NCBI RefSeq assembly: GCF_024137865.1
Contig: NZ_CP099960.1
Span: 62,001 to 126,000, forward strand
DNA from: Moraxella sp. FZFQ2102
GTDB lineage: Bacteria; Pseudomonadota; Gammaproteobacteria; Pseudomonadales; Moraxellaceae
Direction of reading: 5' to 3'
DNA length: 64,000 bases
Positions 9,143-18,076 of the stretch are shown here, in pieces (the stretch's first letter is position 1; the number at the start of each line of letters is the position of its first letter). The translations under genes and the position numbers were made by a program. The notes under the pieces are model-generated. The model did not search any database and was not told the origin of the DNA. It saw only the letters and a list, made by a program, of their open reading frames with translations.

Positions 9143-9186
9143 TGCTTTTTCCTTTTGGCAAATGACTTAGAATAATTTGCAAATTT

Positions 9187-9292
9187 TATAGCCAAATAAA
9201 TTTGAAATAAGACAAGGCAAACGAGCAAAGTTGTACAAGCAGTACTACAAGCGAGTTTAACGCAAGTATTATTTCAAAGTTTTAGGCTATAA
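9187..9292. repeat. MITE-like dispersed repeat, copy 1
   Basis: A roughly 106-base element with imperfect terminal inverted repeats: the left end reads tatagccaaataaatttgaa and the right end, inverted, reads tatagcctaaaactttgaaa. It contains no ORF. The same element lies inverted at 40981-41084, sharing blocks such as aaatttgaaa, aaacgagc, gttgtacaag and agtattatttcaaag. It sits in the gap between rarD and tyrA-aroA. Size, ends and dispersal suggest a non-autonomous transposable repeat or a family-specific intergenic repeat. Confidence 0.75.
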
Positions 9293-9303
9293 AGAAATCA
9301 AAC

Positions 9304-9340
9304 GACAACGCCAACCAAGTATAAGCCATTAGGCGTTGTC
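9304..9340 (-). terminator. Possible terminator after tyrA-aroA
   Basis: Inverted repeat gacaacgcc / ggcgttgtc with a 19-base loop, about 45 bases past the aroA stop. Read on the minus strand it is followed by gtttgattt, a weak T tract. The long loop makes it a modest candidate. Confidence 0.4.
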
Positions 9341-9383
9341 TCGTTTAGCACCACTAAGTGCCATTTAGCACTGCAACGATGAA

Positions 9384-11741
9384 TTATTTTACATCAATTG
9401 ACAAGCCCACGCCATTGGCAAGCTCAGCAAAGTTTGGAAAACTGGTATTGACCGTCTCAGTACCTTGGATGATAATCTCATCAGATGCACGAGCTGACGC
9501 CACCGCAAAGCTCATGGCGATACGATGGTCATGATGCGACTCAATCACACCACCGCCAAAGATGGCATTGCGCTCGCCTGCCACACCACGACCTTGGATG
9601 ATGATACCATCTTCTAGGACAGTTGATTCTACACCCAAAGTCGCCAAACCATCTGCCATCACTGCAATACGGTCAGATTCTTTGACTCTGAGCTCTTTTG
9701 CACCAGTCAGCTTGGTTGTACCTGTGGCACAGCTGGCCGCGACAAACAGCACAGGAAATTCATCAATCGCTAGTGGCACGAGATGCTCAGGAATATCAAT
9801 GCCGTGCAAATCCGATGGCTTAACAGTAATATCGGCGATTGGCTCGCCGCCGACGATGGTTTCGTTGGTCACAGTGATGTCAGCACCCATCAGTTTTAGG
9901 ATATCGATCACACCAGTACGAGTTGGATTCATGCCGACTTTTTGGATGGTCAAGCCATCACCGCCACCGATTGCACCCAGCACCATAAAAAATGCCGCAC
10001 TTGAGATATCAGCAGGCACGATGATATCCGTCGCTGTCAAGCGTCCACCACCTGTCACCGTGATGACATTACCATCAGTATGTACAGGATAACCAAAGGC
10101 GTTCAGCATACGCTCGGTATGGTCACGGCTGACTTCAGGCTCACGGATAGTGGTCGTGCCATTTGCCCAAAGTGATGCCAAAATCAAGCATGACTTAATC
10201 TGTGCTGATGCCACAGGCAAGGTATAATCAATGGCTGTTAATGACTGCGAACCCGTGATTGATAACGGTGCTGTGCCTTTTTCGCCCGTCGATTGGATCA
10301 CGGCACCCATCTCACGCAGTGGCTTTGCGACACGCTCCATCGGACGCTTAGATAGGCTTACATCCCCAGTCATGACGCTGTCAAAACGCTGAGCAGACAA
10401 AATCCCTGCCAACAGACGCATACTTGTGCCTGAATTACCCATATACAACGGCTCTTTTGGTGCTTGTAAGCCATCGATACCCACGCCATGAATGGTGACT
10501 TTATCGCCATCGCGTTCGATTTTGACACCCATATTAGCAAATGCCTGTAAGGTCGCCAGTGCATCTTCACCTTGCAAAAAACCGCTCACATGAGTCACGC
10601 CATCGGCAAGCGAGCCAAACATGATACTGCGATGTGAAATGGATTTATCCCCTGGTACGGTGATGGTACCTGCAATGTGGCTTTGGGGGCGGATATGGTA
10701 GCTTTGACTCATAATCGTGTCCTTGATGGCATCGGTTGTGATGATGCTATTGGGTTTGTGTGTGGATTTTTTGGCAAGCATATGCCCAAAATGACGGCGT
10801 GCATGGCGAGAGGTCGCCAGCCAATTAAGTAATTTTTCTGAATTTTGTGTCTCGATAATTTCTTTAAATTCGTTCAGATGCTGTTGAAACTCATCTAGAG
10901 AGTTGAGCAGTGCTGATTTATTGGCAATAAAAATATCATGCCACATCACAGGATGACTGGCGGCAATGCGACTAAAGTCACGAAAGCCCCCTGCGGCATA
11001 ACGAAAAATATCCAAATTATCATCATGGCTTGCCAACTGATGCGTCAAGCTAAACGCCAATAAATGCGGCAAATGACTGGTATAAGCCAAAATCTCATCA
11101 TGACGCTTGGCATCCATCTCGATGACATCCGCACCCACGCCCTGCCATAGCTGACGCAGTTTGGAAAGTTGTGTCAAATCCGTACTGTCCGTCGGGCATA
11201 GTATCAGCTTATGCTGTACAAACAGCTCGCCATTTCGGGCATGAAAGCCTGAGTTCTCAGCACCTGCAATCGGATGTCCACCGATAAAATGATGATGAGC
11301 GCCAAAAACTTCATCAGCAAGTGCTGCAACACTTTGCTTAGTGCTACCAACATCACTGATTAGACAGTCTGCATCCAAGACGCCTGAATCCATCGCCGAT
11401 TTGAGCGAGTGCATCACAGATGCCATCGCCTTGACAGGTACAGCAATCACCACGATATCCGCACCCTTGACGGCTTCGCCAATCTGAGTGCTACCATCAG
11501 CAATCACACCGGCATTGATGGCATCTTTGATGCTTGTGGCGTTGGTATCCATTGCGGTGATTTTGCCGACGAGCGGTGTGCTGCGACGCTGATTGGCATT
11601 ATGCACCGCTTGCACCAACGACGCACCAATCAGCCCAAGCCCAATCACGCACAGATGGGCAAACAGTGGCTTTGTCATCTCATCCATTGGCGATATTTCC
11701 CGATTTGACTGATGATAATTTGCATTAAAATAATCACTCAA
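9384..11741 (-). CDS. tyrA-aroA: Fused prephenate dehydrogenase / EPSP synthase
   Basis: One 785-residue polypeptide carries two aromatic amino-acid activities. Residues about 28-320 are a TyrA-type dehydrogenase (NAD-binding VIGLGLIGASL at 32-42, active-site histidine in IGGHPIAGAE, H156), turning prephenate into hydroxyphenylpyruvate for tyrosine. Residues 344-785 are EPSP synthase, the shikimate step that joins PEP to shikimate-3-phosphate (VPGDKSISHRS, GNSGTSMRLL, KRPMERVAKPLREMG, RVKESDRI). A linker of about 20 residues separates them, and an internal Met344 could start a free AroA. Such fusions are known in Pseudomonas and Acinetobacter. It follows pheA by 30 bases on the same strand, so phenylalanine and tyrosine branches are co-expressed. 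The hisC and cmk genes found in the pseudomonad locus are absent. Confidence 0.93.
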   Translation of the reverse strand: MSDYFNANYHQSNREISPMDEMTKPLFAHLCVIGLGLIGASLVQAVHNANQRRSTPLVGKITAMDTNATSIKDAINAGVIADGSTQIGEAVKGADIVVIAVPVKAMASVMHSLKSAMDSGVLDADCLISDVGSTKQSVAALADEVFGAHHHFIGGHPIAGAENSGFHARNGELFVQHKLILCPTDSTDLTQLSKLRQLWQGVGADVIEMDAKRHDEILAYTSHLPHLLAFSLTHQLASHDDNLDIFRYAAGGFRDFSRIAASHPVMWHDIFIANKSALLNSLDEFQQHLNEFKEIIETQNSEKLLNWLATSRHARRHFGHMLAKKSTHKPNSIITTDAIKDTIMSQSYHIRPQSHIAGTITVPGDKSISHRSIMFGSLADGVTHVSGFLQGEDALATLQAFANMGVKIERDGDKVTIHGVGIDGLQAPKEPLYMGNSGTSMRLLAGILSAQRFDSVMTGDVSLSKRPMERVAKPLREMGAVIQSTGEKGTAPLSITGSQSLTAIDYTLPVASAQIKSCLILASLWANGTTTIREPEVSRDHTERMLNAFGYPVHTDGNVITVTGGGRLTATDIIVPADISSAAFFMVLGAIGGGDGLTIQKVGMNPTRTGVIDILKLMGADITVTNETIVGGEPIADITVKPSDLHGIDIPEHLVPLAIDEFPVLFVAASCATGTTKLTGAKELRVKESDRIAVMADGLATLGVESTVLEDGIIIQGRGVAGERNAIFGGGVIESHHDHRIAMSFAVASARASDEIIIQGTETVNTSFPNFAELANGVGLSIDVK

Positions 11742-11771
11742 TTCTTAACAAAAGCTAAGAGATATCATCAA

Positions 11772-12881
11772 TTATAATACAGCTTTTGGATAAGAACCCA
11801 ACACACGCAAATCCTTGACCAATGGGCGAATATCTTCGATAGCAGCAGCCACATGATCATCACTGATATGGCCATTCATATCAATAAAGAACACATAAGC
11901 CCACTTGTTCGGACGCTCTGGACGAGTCTCGATACTGGTCATCGATACACCATGACGACGCAGCGGCTCAAGAATCTCAATCAATGCACCTGCTTTATCA
12001 GGACTTGAGACCATGATGGATGTCTTATCCGCACCGGACGCACCGACATCTTCACGACCAATAATCAAAAATCTCGTGGTGTTATTTGGATTGTCTTCGA
12101 TATTTTCGTGTAGCTTGTGTAGGCCGTATTCTGCCACTGCCACATCCCCTGCAATAGCAGCTGAATGCCATTCATTTTGGATACGGCGAGCCGCTTCGCC
12201 ATTACTTGATACAGCGATACGCTCCACACTTGGGAAATTGACATCCAGCCAATGACGACATTGTGCCAAGGCTTGCTGATGCGCATAGATACAGCTTAGA
12301 TTTTTGACTTTGGTGTGTTCAGCGACCAAAAAATTATGATGGATAGGCAGCTCCACTTCTCCGATAATTTTTAGGCTAGAGCCAAGGAATGCATCTAAGG
12401 TATGATTGACCACACCTTCTGATGAGTTCTCAACTGGCACGACGCCATACATCGCACTGCCTGATTCAACTTCACGAAACACATCCGTGATGGTGGCAAG
12501 TGATACGGTGGTCGCCGCCTTGCCAAAATGCTTCAGCGCTGCTGCATGAGTGAATGTACCCACAGGCCCTAGATATGCCACTTTTTGTGGTGCTTCTAGC
12601 TCAAGGCATACCGACATGATTTCACGGAATAAGCGAGCCATCTTCTCGCCTGATAATGGGCCTTCGTTACGCGCCATCACCGCTTTTAGCACTTGGGCTT
12701 CACGCTCAGGACGATAAAAAATCGGATGATCTTCATGGTTCTTTTTGGCGATGGCGACTTTTTGGGCGACTTTTGCACGCTCATTGATCAAGGTCTGAAT
12801 TTGTTCGTCGATGCTATCAATTTGATTGCGGTAGCTTTTGATTTCGTCTGTATTAATCGGCAAGGTTGGCATTTCGCTCAT
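11772..12881 (-). CDS. pheA: Bifunctional chorismate mutase / prephenate dehydratase
   Basis: P-protein of phenylalanine synthesis, 369 residues. The AroQ chorismate mutase domain covers residues about 15-95 (YRNQIDSIDEQIQTLINERA). The prephenate dehydratase domain follows (VAYLGPVGTFTHAAA and NNTTRFLIIG). A C-terminal ACT domain near residues 285-365 contains GALIEILEPLRRHGVSMTSI and IETRP, the usual phenylalanine-sensing site. The start has a good ribosome-binding site (aaaaaggaagc). It is cotranscribed with the downstream tyrA-aroA fusion. The arrangement matches the pheA-tyrA-aroA order of pseudomonads minus hisC. Confidence 0.95.
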   Translation of the reverse strand: MSEMPTLPINTDEIKSYRNQIDSIDEQIQTLINERAKVAQKVAIAKKNHEDHPIFYRPEREAQVLKAVMARNEGPLSGEKMARLFREIMSVCLELEAPQKVAYLGPVGTFTHAAALKHFGKAATTVSLATITDVFREVESGSAMYGVVPVENSSEGVVNHTLDAFLGSSLKIIGEVELPIHHNFLVAEHTKVKNLSCIYAHQQALAQCRHWLDVNFPSVERIAVSSNGEAARRIQNEWHSAAIAGDVAVAEYGLHKLHENIEDNPNNTTRFLIIGREDVGASGADKTSIMVSSPDKAGALIEILEPLRRHGVSMTSIETRPERPNKWAYVFFIDMNGHISDDHVAAAIEDIRPLVKDLRVLGSYPKAVL

Positions 12882-13125
12882 GACAGCTTCCTTTTTAAAT
12901 CAACATAAATATGTCAATGATACACGATTTTTATGTTTTGGTGTAGTGATTTTGGCAAACTTTCTTTTATAATCGTTTTCGCCGATACGACAGCGCACCA
13001 CGGCGATACAAAGGTGTTATTCAATCGATTGATATAAGAATTGACTGCCAATCATATCAAAACCAGTAGCGAAAATCGCCCAAATGTGCTACTTTTAACC
13101 CACCTTTAGACCATTGAGATTTTTT

Positions 13126-14040
13126 ATGAATAGCTTAGAACAATTATCACAGCTCACCACCATCGTCGCCGATACCGGTGATCTATCTGCCATTGCCCGC
13201 CTAAAGCCTGTTGATGCCACCACCAATCCAAGCCTGATTACTGCTGCCTTTGCCAGCGGCGAACATGATGAATTATTAAGCCAAATCAAGGGCTTGGATA
13301 CTGATACCGCCATCGATACGCTGACCGTGGCACTGGGTCATCAGATCAGCACTCTGATCCAAGGCCGTGTCTCTACCGAAGTGGATGCACGCCTATCGTT
13401 TGACACCGATGCCACCATCGCCAAAGCTTATGATTATATCGATCGCTATGCCAAACTTGGCGTCGATAAAGAGCGAGTACTGATCAAAATCGCATCCACT
13501 TGGCAAGGTATCAAAGCCGCCGAACAGCTTGAAAAACAAGGCATTCACTGCAACCTAACTCTGCTATTTACTGAAGCCCAAGCCCGTGCGTGTGCGGATG
13601 CTGGCGTAACTTTAATTTCGCCATTTGTCGGTCGCATCACCGATTGGCAAAAAGCACACGAAAACCGCCAAGACATTGCCATCAACGATGATATGGGCGT
13701 AAACTCTGTAAAGTCGATTTATCAATTTTATAAATCACACGGCTACCACACCCAAGTGATGGGGGCAAGCTTTCGCAGTATCGAACAAATCATCGCTTTG
13801 GCAGGTTGTGATTTATTGACTATCTCACCTGCCCTACTCGATGAATTGGCAAACAGTCAACTACCTGTCACGAGACAACTTGCCCAAAATAGCGAAATCA
13901 GCACCAAGCCAACACTGCTGAGCCAAGCTGACTTTGAGCAAGCCCAAGACGCACATCCGCTAAATTCCCTGCTGATTAAGGGTATTGATGGCTTTGTCGC
14001 CGCTCGTGAAAAATTGGTCGAGCAGTTGGCAAGTTTATAA
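13126..14040 (+). CDS. tal: Transaldolase
   Basis: Pentose-phosphate pathway enzyme moving a dihydroxyacetone unit between sugar phosphates. I chose the ATG at 13126 (MNSLEQLSQ) over the in-frame TTG four codons earlier, since the family begins near this point. It has 304 residues, a little shorter than E. coli TalB. Key stretches are DATTNPSLI, the Schiff-base lysine in VLIKIAST, the HCNLTLLF strand, SPFVGRITDW and MGASFRS. The gene stands alone between the divergent pheA and a clear terminator. Confidence 0.94.
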   Translation: MNSLEQLSQLTTIVADTGDLSAIARLKPVDATTNPSLITAAFASGEHDELLSQIKGLDTDTAIDTLTVALGHQISTLIQGRVSTEVDARLSFDTDATIAKAYDYIDRYAKLGVDKERVLIKIASTWQGIKAAEQLEKQGIHCNLTLLFTEAQARACADAGVTLISPFVGRITDWQKAHENRQDIAINDDMGVNSVKSIYQFYKSHGYHTQVMGASFRSIEQIIALAGCDLLTISPALLDELANSQLPVTRQLAQNSEISTKPTLLSQADFEQAQDAHPLNSLLIKGIDGFVAAREKLVEQLASL

Positions 14041-14054
14041 ACCAAGCCAACTTC

Positions 14055-14090
14055 AAAACCGTTTGTGCTAACTAGTGCAAACGGTTTTTT
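14055..14090 (+). terminator. Rho-independent terminator after tal
   Basis: Stem aaccgtttg / caaacggtt with a 12-base loop, flanked by A4 on the left and T6 on the right. It begins 15 bases after the tal stop. Confidence 0.85.
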
Positions 14091-14152
14091 CTTGATTTGG
14101 TAAATAGTCAATGATACTATTTTAATTATTTAGCCATCATAAGGAAATCATC

Positions 14153-14527
14153 ATGCTAAAACCTGCTATCATTGCACTTGCATTATTAATCGCCACCAGT
14201 CCTGCTTTAGCAAAAGCACAAAAATTACCGTTTGTTGGGACAAGATATTTTAATTTTGCAGGTGGTATGGGTACGGAAGAAAGCATTACCATCACCAAAA
14301 AAGGCAATGTAACCATCAAATTATATGGCAAGTCAGCTATTGGCGTTCTTTATAAAGGCAAATACCAAAACCCTATCCCAATAGATGGTGGTGCTTATTA
14401 CTATCAAATCAAAGGTAGTCAAATTCATATGCTGGACGAAAATAAAAAGCTTGAGTACGCCTGTCATGGCTTTGGCTTAGTTAATCCTGATAGTGAAGCC
14501 TGTATCGCTCATTTAAGTAAACCATAG
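14153..14527 (+). CDS. Small secreted protein of unknown function
   Basis: I do not recognise this 124-residue protein. A clean signal peptide is visible (MLKPAIIALALLIATSPALA, with cleavage likely after ALA), giving a mature protein of about 104 residues. The mature part is basic, rich in Gly, Lys and Tyr, probably beta-structured, and carries a pair of cysteines near the C-terminus (YACHGFG, EACIAHL) that could form a disulfide. A ribosome-binding site (aaggaaatc) precedes the ATG. It sits alone between the tal terminator and the rubredoxin gene. It is likely periplasmic, with function unknown. Confidence 0.75.
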   Translation: MLKPAIIALALLIATSPALAKAQKLPFVGTRYFNFAGGMGTEESITITKKGNVTIKLYGKSAIGVLYKGKYQNPIPIDGGAYYYQIKGSQIHMLDENKKLEYACHGFGLVNPDSEACIAHLSKP

Positions 14528-14626
14528 TAAGAAAGTAAAAGTAAGAGAATTTTTTCCAAAACCAAAATTTTACTTGCAAAATTTCGATACATCTGTAAAC
14601 TAATCATCTGATGATTGTTACCCAAC

Positions 14627-14653
14627 ATTGTGCCAGTCCAAGATTGGCACAAT
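14627..14653. promoter_or_regulatory. Inverted repeat before rubredoxin
   Basis: Perfect 9-base arms attgtgcca / tggcacaat with a 9-base spacer, 19 bases before the rubredoxin ATG. There is no T tract after it, so it is not a typical terminator. It may be an operator or a 5'-UTR hairpin. Confidence 0.45.
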
Positions 14654-14672
14654 CAAGGCACTAAGGTGAATT

Positions 14673-14837
14673 ATGAAAAAATATCAATGTATCGTCTGCG
14701 GCTGGATTTATGACGAAGAGCTTGGCTGTCCAGAAGAAGGTCTTGCCCCTGGCACTCGCTGGGAAGATATCCCAGAAGACTGGCTATGCCCTGAGTGCGG
14801 TGTCGGTAAAGCCGACTTTGAAATGGTCGAAATCTAA
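14673..14837 (+). CDS. rubA: Rubredoxin
   Basis: A 54-residue one-iron electron carrier. The two CxxC knuckles that bind the Fe are [12 protein letters not shown] and [10 protein letters not shown], spaced as in rubredoxins, with the usual [11 protein letters not shown] between them. The start is preceded by aaggtgaatt. In Acinetobacter and Pseudomonas, rubredoxin feeds electrons to alkane hydroxylase or to oxygen and peroxide defence enzymes, with a rubredoxin reductase (rubB) often next to it. Here no rubB or alkane hydroxylase gene is visible. The next gene is an alpha/beta hydrolase 9 bases downstream. Confidence 0.96.
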   Translation: MKKYQCIVCGWIYDEELGCPEEGLAPGTRWEDIPEDWLCPECGVGKADFEMVEI

Positions 14838-14846
14838 TCAATCGCC

Positions 14847-15851
14847 ATGATTCGCGAAACACCTTTTCACACACAGCCAAGTACTGTACCCGACGGTTGG
14901 CAGAAATTCGGTGATATCCACTGGTATCCATCGGATCTCTCCGAGCATCTGTATCAAGCCATCATTGATATCGGTGATGGCATACAGTTGTGTGTCGAAG
15001 CTGGGGGCAATCCCGAGCATCCGCCGATGATTTTTGTGACTGGGCTTGGTTCGCAGATGCTGTTTTGGTCGGACAGCTTTCTAAAGCTGTTTATCGATGC
15101 AGGTTTTTTTGTGATTCGCTTTGATAATCGGGATACGGGGCTGTCTAGCAAAATTCAAATCGACGGTTTGCCACGACTTAATAAACTAAAAATGATGCTC
15201 AAGGTACAAGCAGGTCTGTCCAATAAAGGCGAGCAAGTACCCTATACACTCACCGACATGGCAGAAGATGTGGCGCGACTGATTAAGACCATGCATCTAT
15301 CTGAAGTCAATCTCATCGGTGCATCTATGGGCGGTATGATTGCCCAAATCGTCGCTGCTCGCTACCCAAAATACATCAAAAATCTCACCTTGCTATTTTC
15401 GACTGCCAACCGTGCGTTTTTGCGACCGCCCAATCCCAAGCAGTTCATGACCTTTGTGCGTCGCCCCGAGAGCCATTCGGAGCGTGATATGGTGCGTCAC
15501 AGCGTGTGGTTCATGACAGCAGTTGGCTCACCAGGGCATCTTGATATCAAAGGTACGCGTGCCATCGCTGAGAAACGCTATCAACGCAATTTCCATCCGC
15601 TAGGTGTGGCACAGCAATTGACCGCGATTTTGGCATCAGGGTCGATTTTGAAATTCACCAAACAAATCCGAGCCAATACCTTGGTGATTCATGGCGATAA
15701 AGATGGCTTGGTTGCACCCAGTCATGGTAAGTTTCTTGCCAAAGTCATCCCAAATGCTCGCTTTGTGCTGGTCAGTGGCATGGGGCATGATTTACCTGCT
15801 TATTATCACCCCTATCTTGCCACGCTGATTAGCAATCATTGCAAATCCTAA
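14847..15851 (+). CDS. Alpha/beta hydrolase
   Basis: A 334-residue alpha/beta hydrolase-fold enzyme. Catalytic elements are the nucleophile elbow GASMGG, a likely acid in HGDKDGLV and the histidine in GMGHDLP. The oxyanion region FVTGLGSQ and RFDNRDTGLS are typical of the esterase or epoxide-hydrolase-like group that resembles aclacinomycin methylesterase. There is no signal peptide, so it is cytosolic. It lies 9 bases after rubredoxin and is likely cotranscribed with it. The substrate cannot be predicted; an ester or lipid-like compound is a guess from the family. Confidence 0.82.
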   Translation: MIRETPFHTQPSTVPDGWQKFGDIHWYPSDLSEHLYQAIIDIGDGIQLCVEAGGNPEHPPMIFVTGLGSQMLFWSDSFLKLFIDAGFFVIRFDNRDTGLSSKIQIDGLPRLNKLKMMLKVQAGLSNKGEQVPYTLTDMAEDVARLIKTMHLSEVNLIGASMGGMIAQIVAARYPKYIKNLTLLFSTANRAFLRPPNPKQFMTFVRRPESHSERDMVRHSVWFMTAVGSPGHLDIKGTRAIAEKRYQRNFHPLGVAQQLTAILASGSILKFTKQIRANTLVIHGDKDGLVAPSHGKFLAKVIPNARFVLVSGMGHDLPAYYHPYLATLISNHCKS

Positions 15852-15911
15852 ACCAATGCTCAAGCATGGCTTGACCCAATCCCACCCATCGTCATTGACG
15901 GATCACTGGCA

Positions 15912-15941
15912 TTGATTTGATGGGGTAAAATTTGTTATGAT
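15912..15941 (+). promoter_or_regulatory. Likely promoter of the FAH-family gene
   Basis: A -35-like TTGATT (15912-15917), 18-base spacer and -10 TATGAT (15936-15941) with an extended TGn just before the -10. It lies 59 bases before the ATG at 16000. Confidence 0.5.
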
Positions 15942-15999
15942 GCCATCAGTTTGATACTGTTGATGACAATTATGTCAATCATGACAATAAGGATAGGCG

Positions 16000-16632
16000 A
16001 TGAAATCACTGATGTTTAAAGACGGTCACAGTGCCACTGTGGGCAATATCTACTGTATCGGTCGCAGTTATGCTGAGCATATCAGCGAGCTTGGCAATAC
16101 GCCAACGGGCGAGCCTGTGGTATTTATGAAACCCACTACTGCATTGACCCAAGATACCACACTGACCCTACCAAGCTTTAGTGATGATGTGCATCATGAA
16201 GTTGAGCTTGTGGTCTATATCGGTCGTGATATCCGCGATGACGAAGAGCCAAGCCTTGATGCCATCACAGGCTATGGCGTCGGGCTTGATCTGACCGCTC
16301 GTGACATCCAAGCCAATCTCAAGGCCAAAGGTCTGCCTTGGACACTTGCCAAAGGCTTTCGTGATGGCGCTTGGCTATCGCCTTTGACACAAGGCATTCC
16401 TGATATTTGCACGCTGTATTTATCAGTCAATAATGAAATCCGCCAACATGACAGCACCGATAAGATGCTGTTTGATGTGCTGTATCAATTAAAATTTCTA
16501 CACAAGTACTTTGGTTTAAGACAAGGCGATTTGATTTATACAGGCACACCAAAAGGTGTGGGCAAATTGGTCAGCGGTAATCAGCTTGTGGTGAAATTAG
16601 ATGATGATGTGTATCATTTGACCATAAAATAA
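16000..16632 (+). CDS. Fumarylacetoacetate hydrolase-family enzyme
   Basis: A 210-residue cytosolic enzyme of the FAH superfamily, the short form seen in YcgM and human FAHD1. Motifs are IYCIGRSYAEHI near the N-terminus, EVELVVYIG with metal-binding acidic residues (HHEVELV), GYGVGLDLTARD and IYTGTPKGVG. Members of this short group act as acylpyruvate hydrolases or oxaloacetate tautomerase/decarboxylases. Sequence alone does not choose between these. It is monocistronic, with its own promoter candidate and a strong terminator behind it. Confidence 0.88.
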   Translation: MKSLMFKDGHSATVGNIYCIGRSYAEHISELGNTPTGEPVVFMKPTTALTQDTTLTLPSFSDDVHHEVELVVYIGRDIRDDEEPSLDAITGYGVGLDLTARDIQANLKAKGLPWTLAKGFRDGAWLSPLTQGIPDICTLYLSVNNEIRQHDSTDKMLFDVLYQLKFLHKYFGLRQGDLIYTGTPKGVGKLVSGNQLVVKLDDDVYHLTIK

Positions 16633-16647
16633 TATCCACTATCGCAC

Positions 16648-16677
16648 TCTGCACAGATTAACTCTGTGCAGATTTTT
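16648..16677 (+). terminator. Rho-independent terminator after FAH gene
   Basis: Perfect 10-base stem tctgcacaga / tctgtgcaga, 5-base loop, then T5. It lies 15 bases past the stop. Confidence 0.88.
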
Positions 16678-16741
16678 GTTTTTTTATTGGCGAAATTTTG
16701 TTAAAATATTGCCAACTTTTCTTAGTCTTTTTGGGGTCGTT

Positions 16742-18013
16742 ATGAATATTTTAGTTCTGGGTACTGGTGGTCGCGAACACGCATTGGCATGGGCTTGCGC
16801 TAAAGACAACCGCGTCAATACTGTCTATGTCGCACGCGGTAATGCCGGTACAGATATTGAAGATAAACTTACTAATATTGATTTGGATGTCAGCAATCAC
16901 GCAGCTGTCATTGAATTTTGTCAAAATAATAACATCGCCTTTGTCGTCGTCGGTCCTGAAGCGCCACTGGTCGCAGGCATTGTCGATGATCTGCGCGCGG
17001 CCAATATCGGTGTCTGGGGCCCGACCAAATACTGTGCACAGCTTGAAGGTTCAAAAGCCTTTGCCAAAAACTTTATGCAAATGCACGGTATCCCAACCGC
17101 TTTTTATGAAGTTTTCACCGAGATCACCCCTGCCAAGGCGTTCGTTGAGAAAAATGGCGCGCCAATCGTCATCAAGGCAGATGGTCTGGCAGCAGGCAAA
17201 GGCGTGATCGTCGCCATGACCGAACAAGAAGCGTTTGATGCCATCGATGATATGCTATCGGGCAATAAGTTTGGCGATGCGGGCAGTCGTGTGGTGATTG
17301 AGCAATTCTTGGCAGGCGAAGAAGCGTCATTCATCTGCATGATTGATGGTGATAACATCTTGCCGATGGCAACGAGTCAAGACCACAAGCGTATCTTTGA
17401 AGGTGACACAGGTGCCAATACTGGCGGTATGGGTGCCTACAGCCCTGCCCCTGTGGTGACGGATGAAGTGCATCATAAGGTCATCGAGCGAGTCATCCGC
17501 CCTGTAGTCGATGCGATGAAAGCGAACGGCACGCCTTATACTGGATTTTTGTACGCAGGTTTGATGATTAATGATCAAAATGACCCTTATGTGATTGAGT
17601 TCAACTGCCGATTTGGCGATCCTGAGACACAGCCAATCATGATGCGCCTAGAAAGCTCATTGGTTGAGCTGATTGAAGCAGGTCTAAAAGGCAATCTGCC
17701 TGCGACTGCCAATTGGTCAAAACAAGTGGCACTTGGTGTGGTCTTGGCAAGCCGTGGCTATCCAGAATCGAGCTCAAAAGGCGATGTCATCACAGGGCTT
17801 GGCAATGACACAGACAGCCTAAAAGTCTTCCACGCAGGCACAAAAAAGCAAGGCGACAACATCGTCACTGATGGCGGTCGCGTGCTGTGTATCACAGCAT
17901 TGGCAGATGATATCGCCAATGCCCAAAAAGATGCTTTGGCGGCGATTGCTGACATCAGTTTCGATGGCATGCAATACCGTCGTGACATCGGTTGGCGCGC
18001 GATTAATCGCTGA
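16742..18013 (+). CDS. purD: Phosphoribosylamine-glycine ligase
   Basis: GAR synthetase of purine synthesis, an ATP-grasp enzyme of 423 residues. I place the start at the ATG at 16742 (MNILVLGTGGREHALAW), where the family begins. The frame extends 22 codons further upstream but that stretch is unlike PurD. Motifs are GGREHAL, VVGPEAPLVAGI, APIVIKADGLAAGKGVIVA (ATP-grasp), GANTGGMGAYSP and EFNCRFGDPETQ. It is followed by a terminator and stands alone rather than with purH. Confidence 0.96.
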   Translation: MNILVLGTGGREHALAWACAKDNRVNTVYVARGNAGTDIEDKLTNIDLDVSNHAAVIEFCQNNNIAFVVVGPEAPLVAGIVDDLRAANIGVWGPTKYCAQLEGSKAFAKNFMQMHGIPTAFYEVFTEITPAKAFVEKNGAPIVIKADGLAAGKGVIVAMTEQEAFDAIDDMLSGNKFGDAGSRVVIEQFLAGEEASFICMIDGDNILPMATSQDHKRIFEGDTGANTGGMGAYSPAPVVTDEVHHKVIERVIRPVVDAMKANGTPYTGFLYAGLMINDQNDPYVIEFNCRFGDPETQPIMMRLESSLVELIEAGLKGNLPATANWSKQVALGVVLASRGYPESSSKGDVITGLGNDTDSLKVFHAGTKKQGDNIVTDGGRVLCITALADDIANAQKDALAAIADISFDGMQYRRDIGWRAINR

Positions 18014-18032
18014 TTGATTATTTTATCTAAAT

Positions 18033-18063
18033 AAAAAGATGGCAGATTTTGCCATCTTTTTTT
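18033..18063. terminator. Terminator between purD and the convergent alcohol dehydrogenase
   Basis: Stem aaaaagatggca / tgccatcttttt with a 5-base loop. A and T tracts on both sides let it work in both directions, and it sits between two convergent genes. Confidence 0.88.
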
Positions 18064-18076
18064 GTTTATGCACATT

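Noticed and set aside
9562..10092. 176-codon open frame antisense to the aroA domain
   Set aside because: The opposite strand encodes clear EPSP synthase motifs; this frame has a biased Ser/Pro/Ile composition and no start signal.
14671..14931. 86-codon minus-strand frame opposite rubredoxin
   Set aside because: The plus strand encodes a full rubredoxin with both CxxC knuckles, so this is its antisense.
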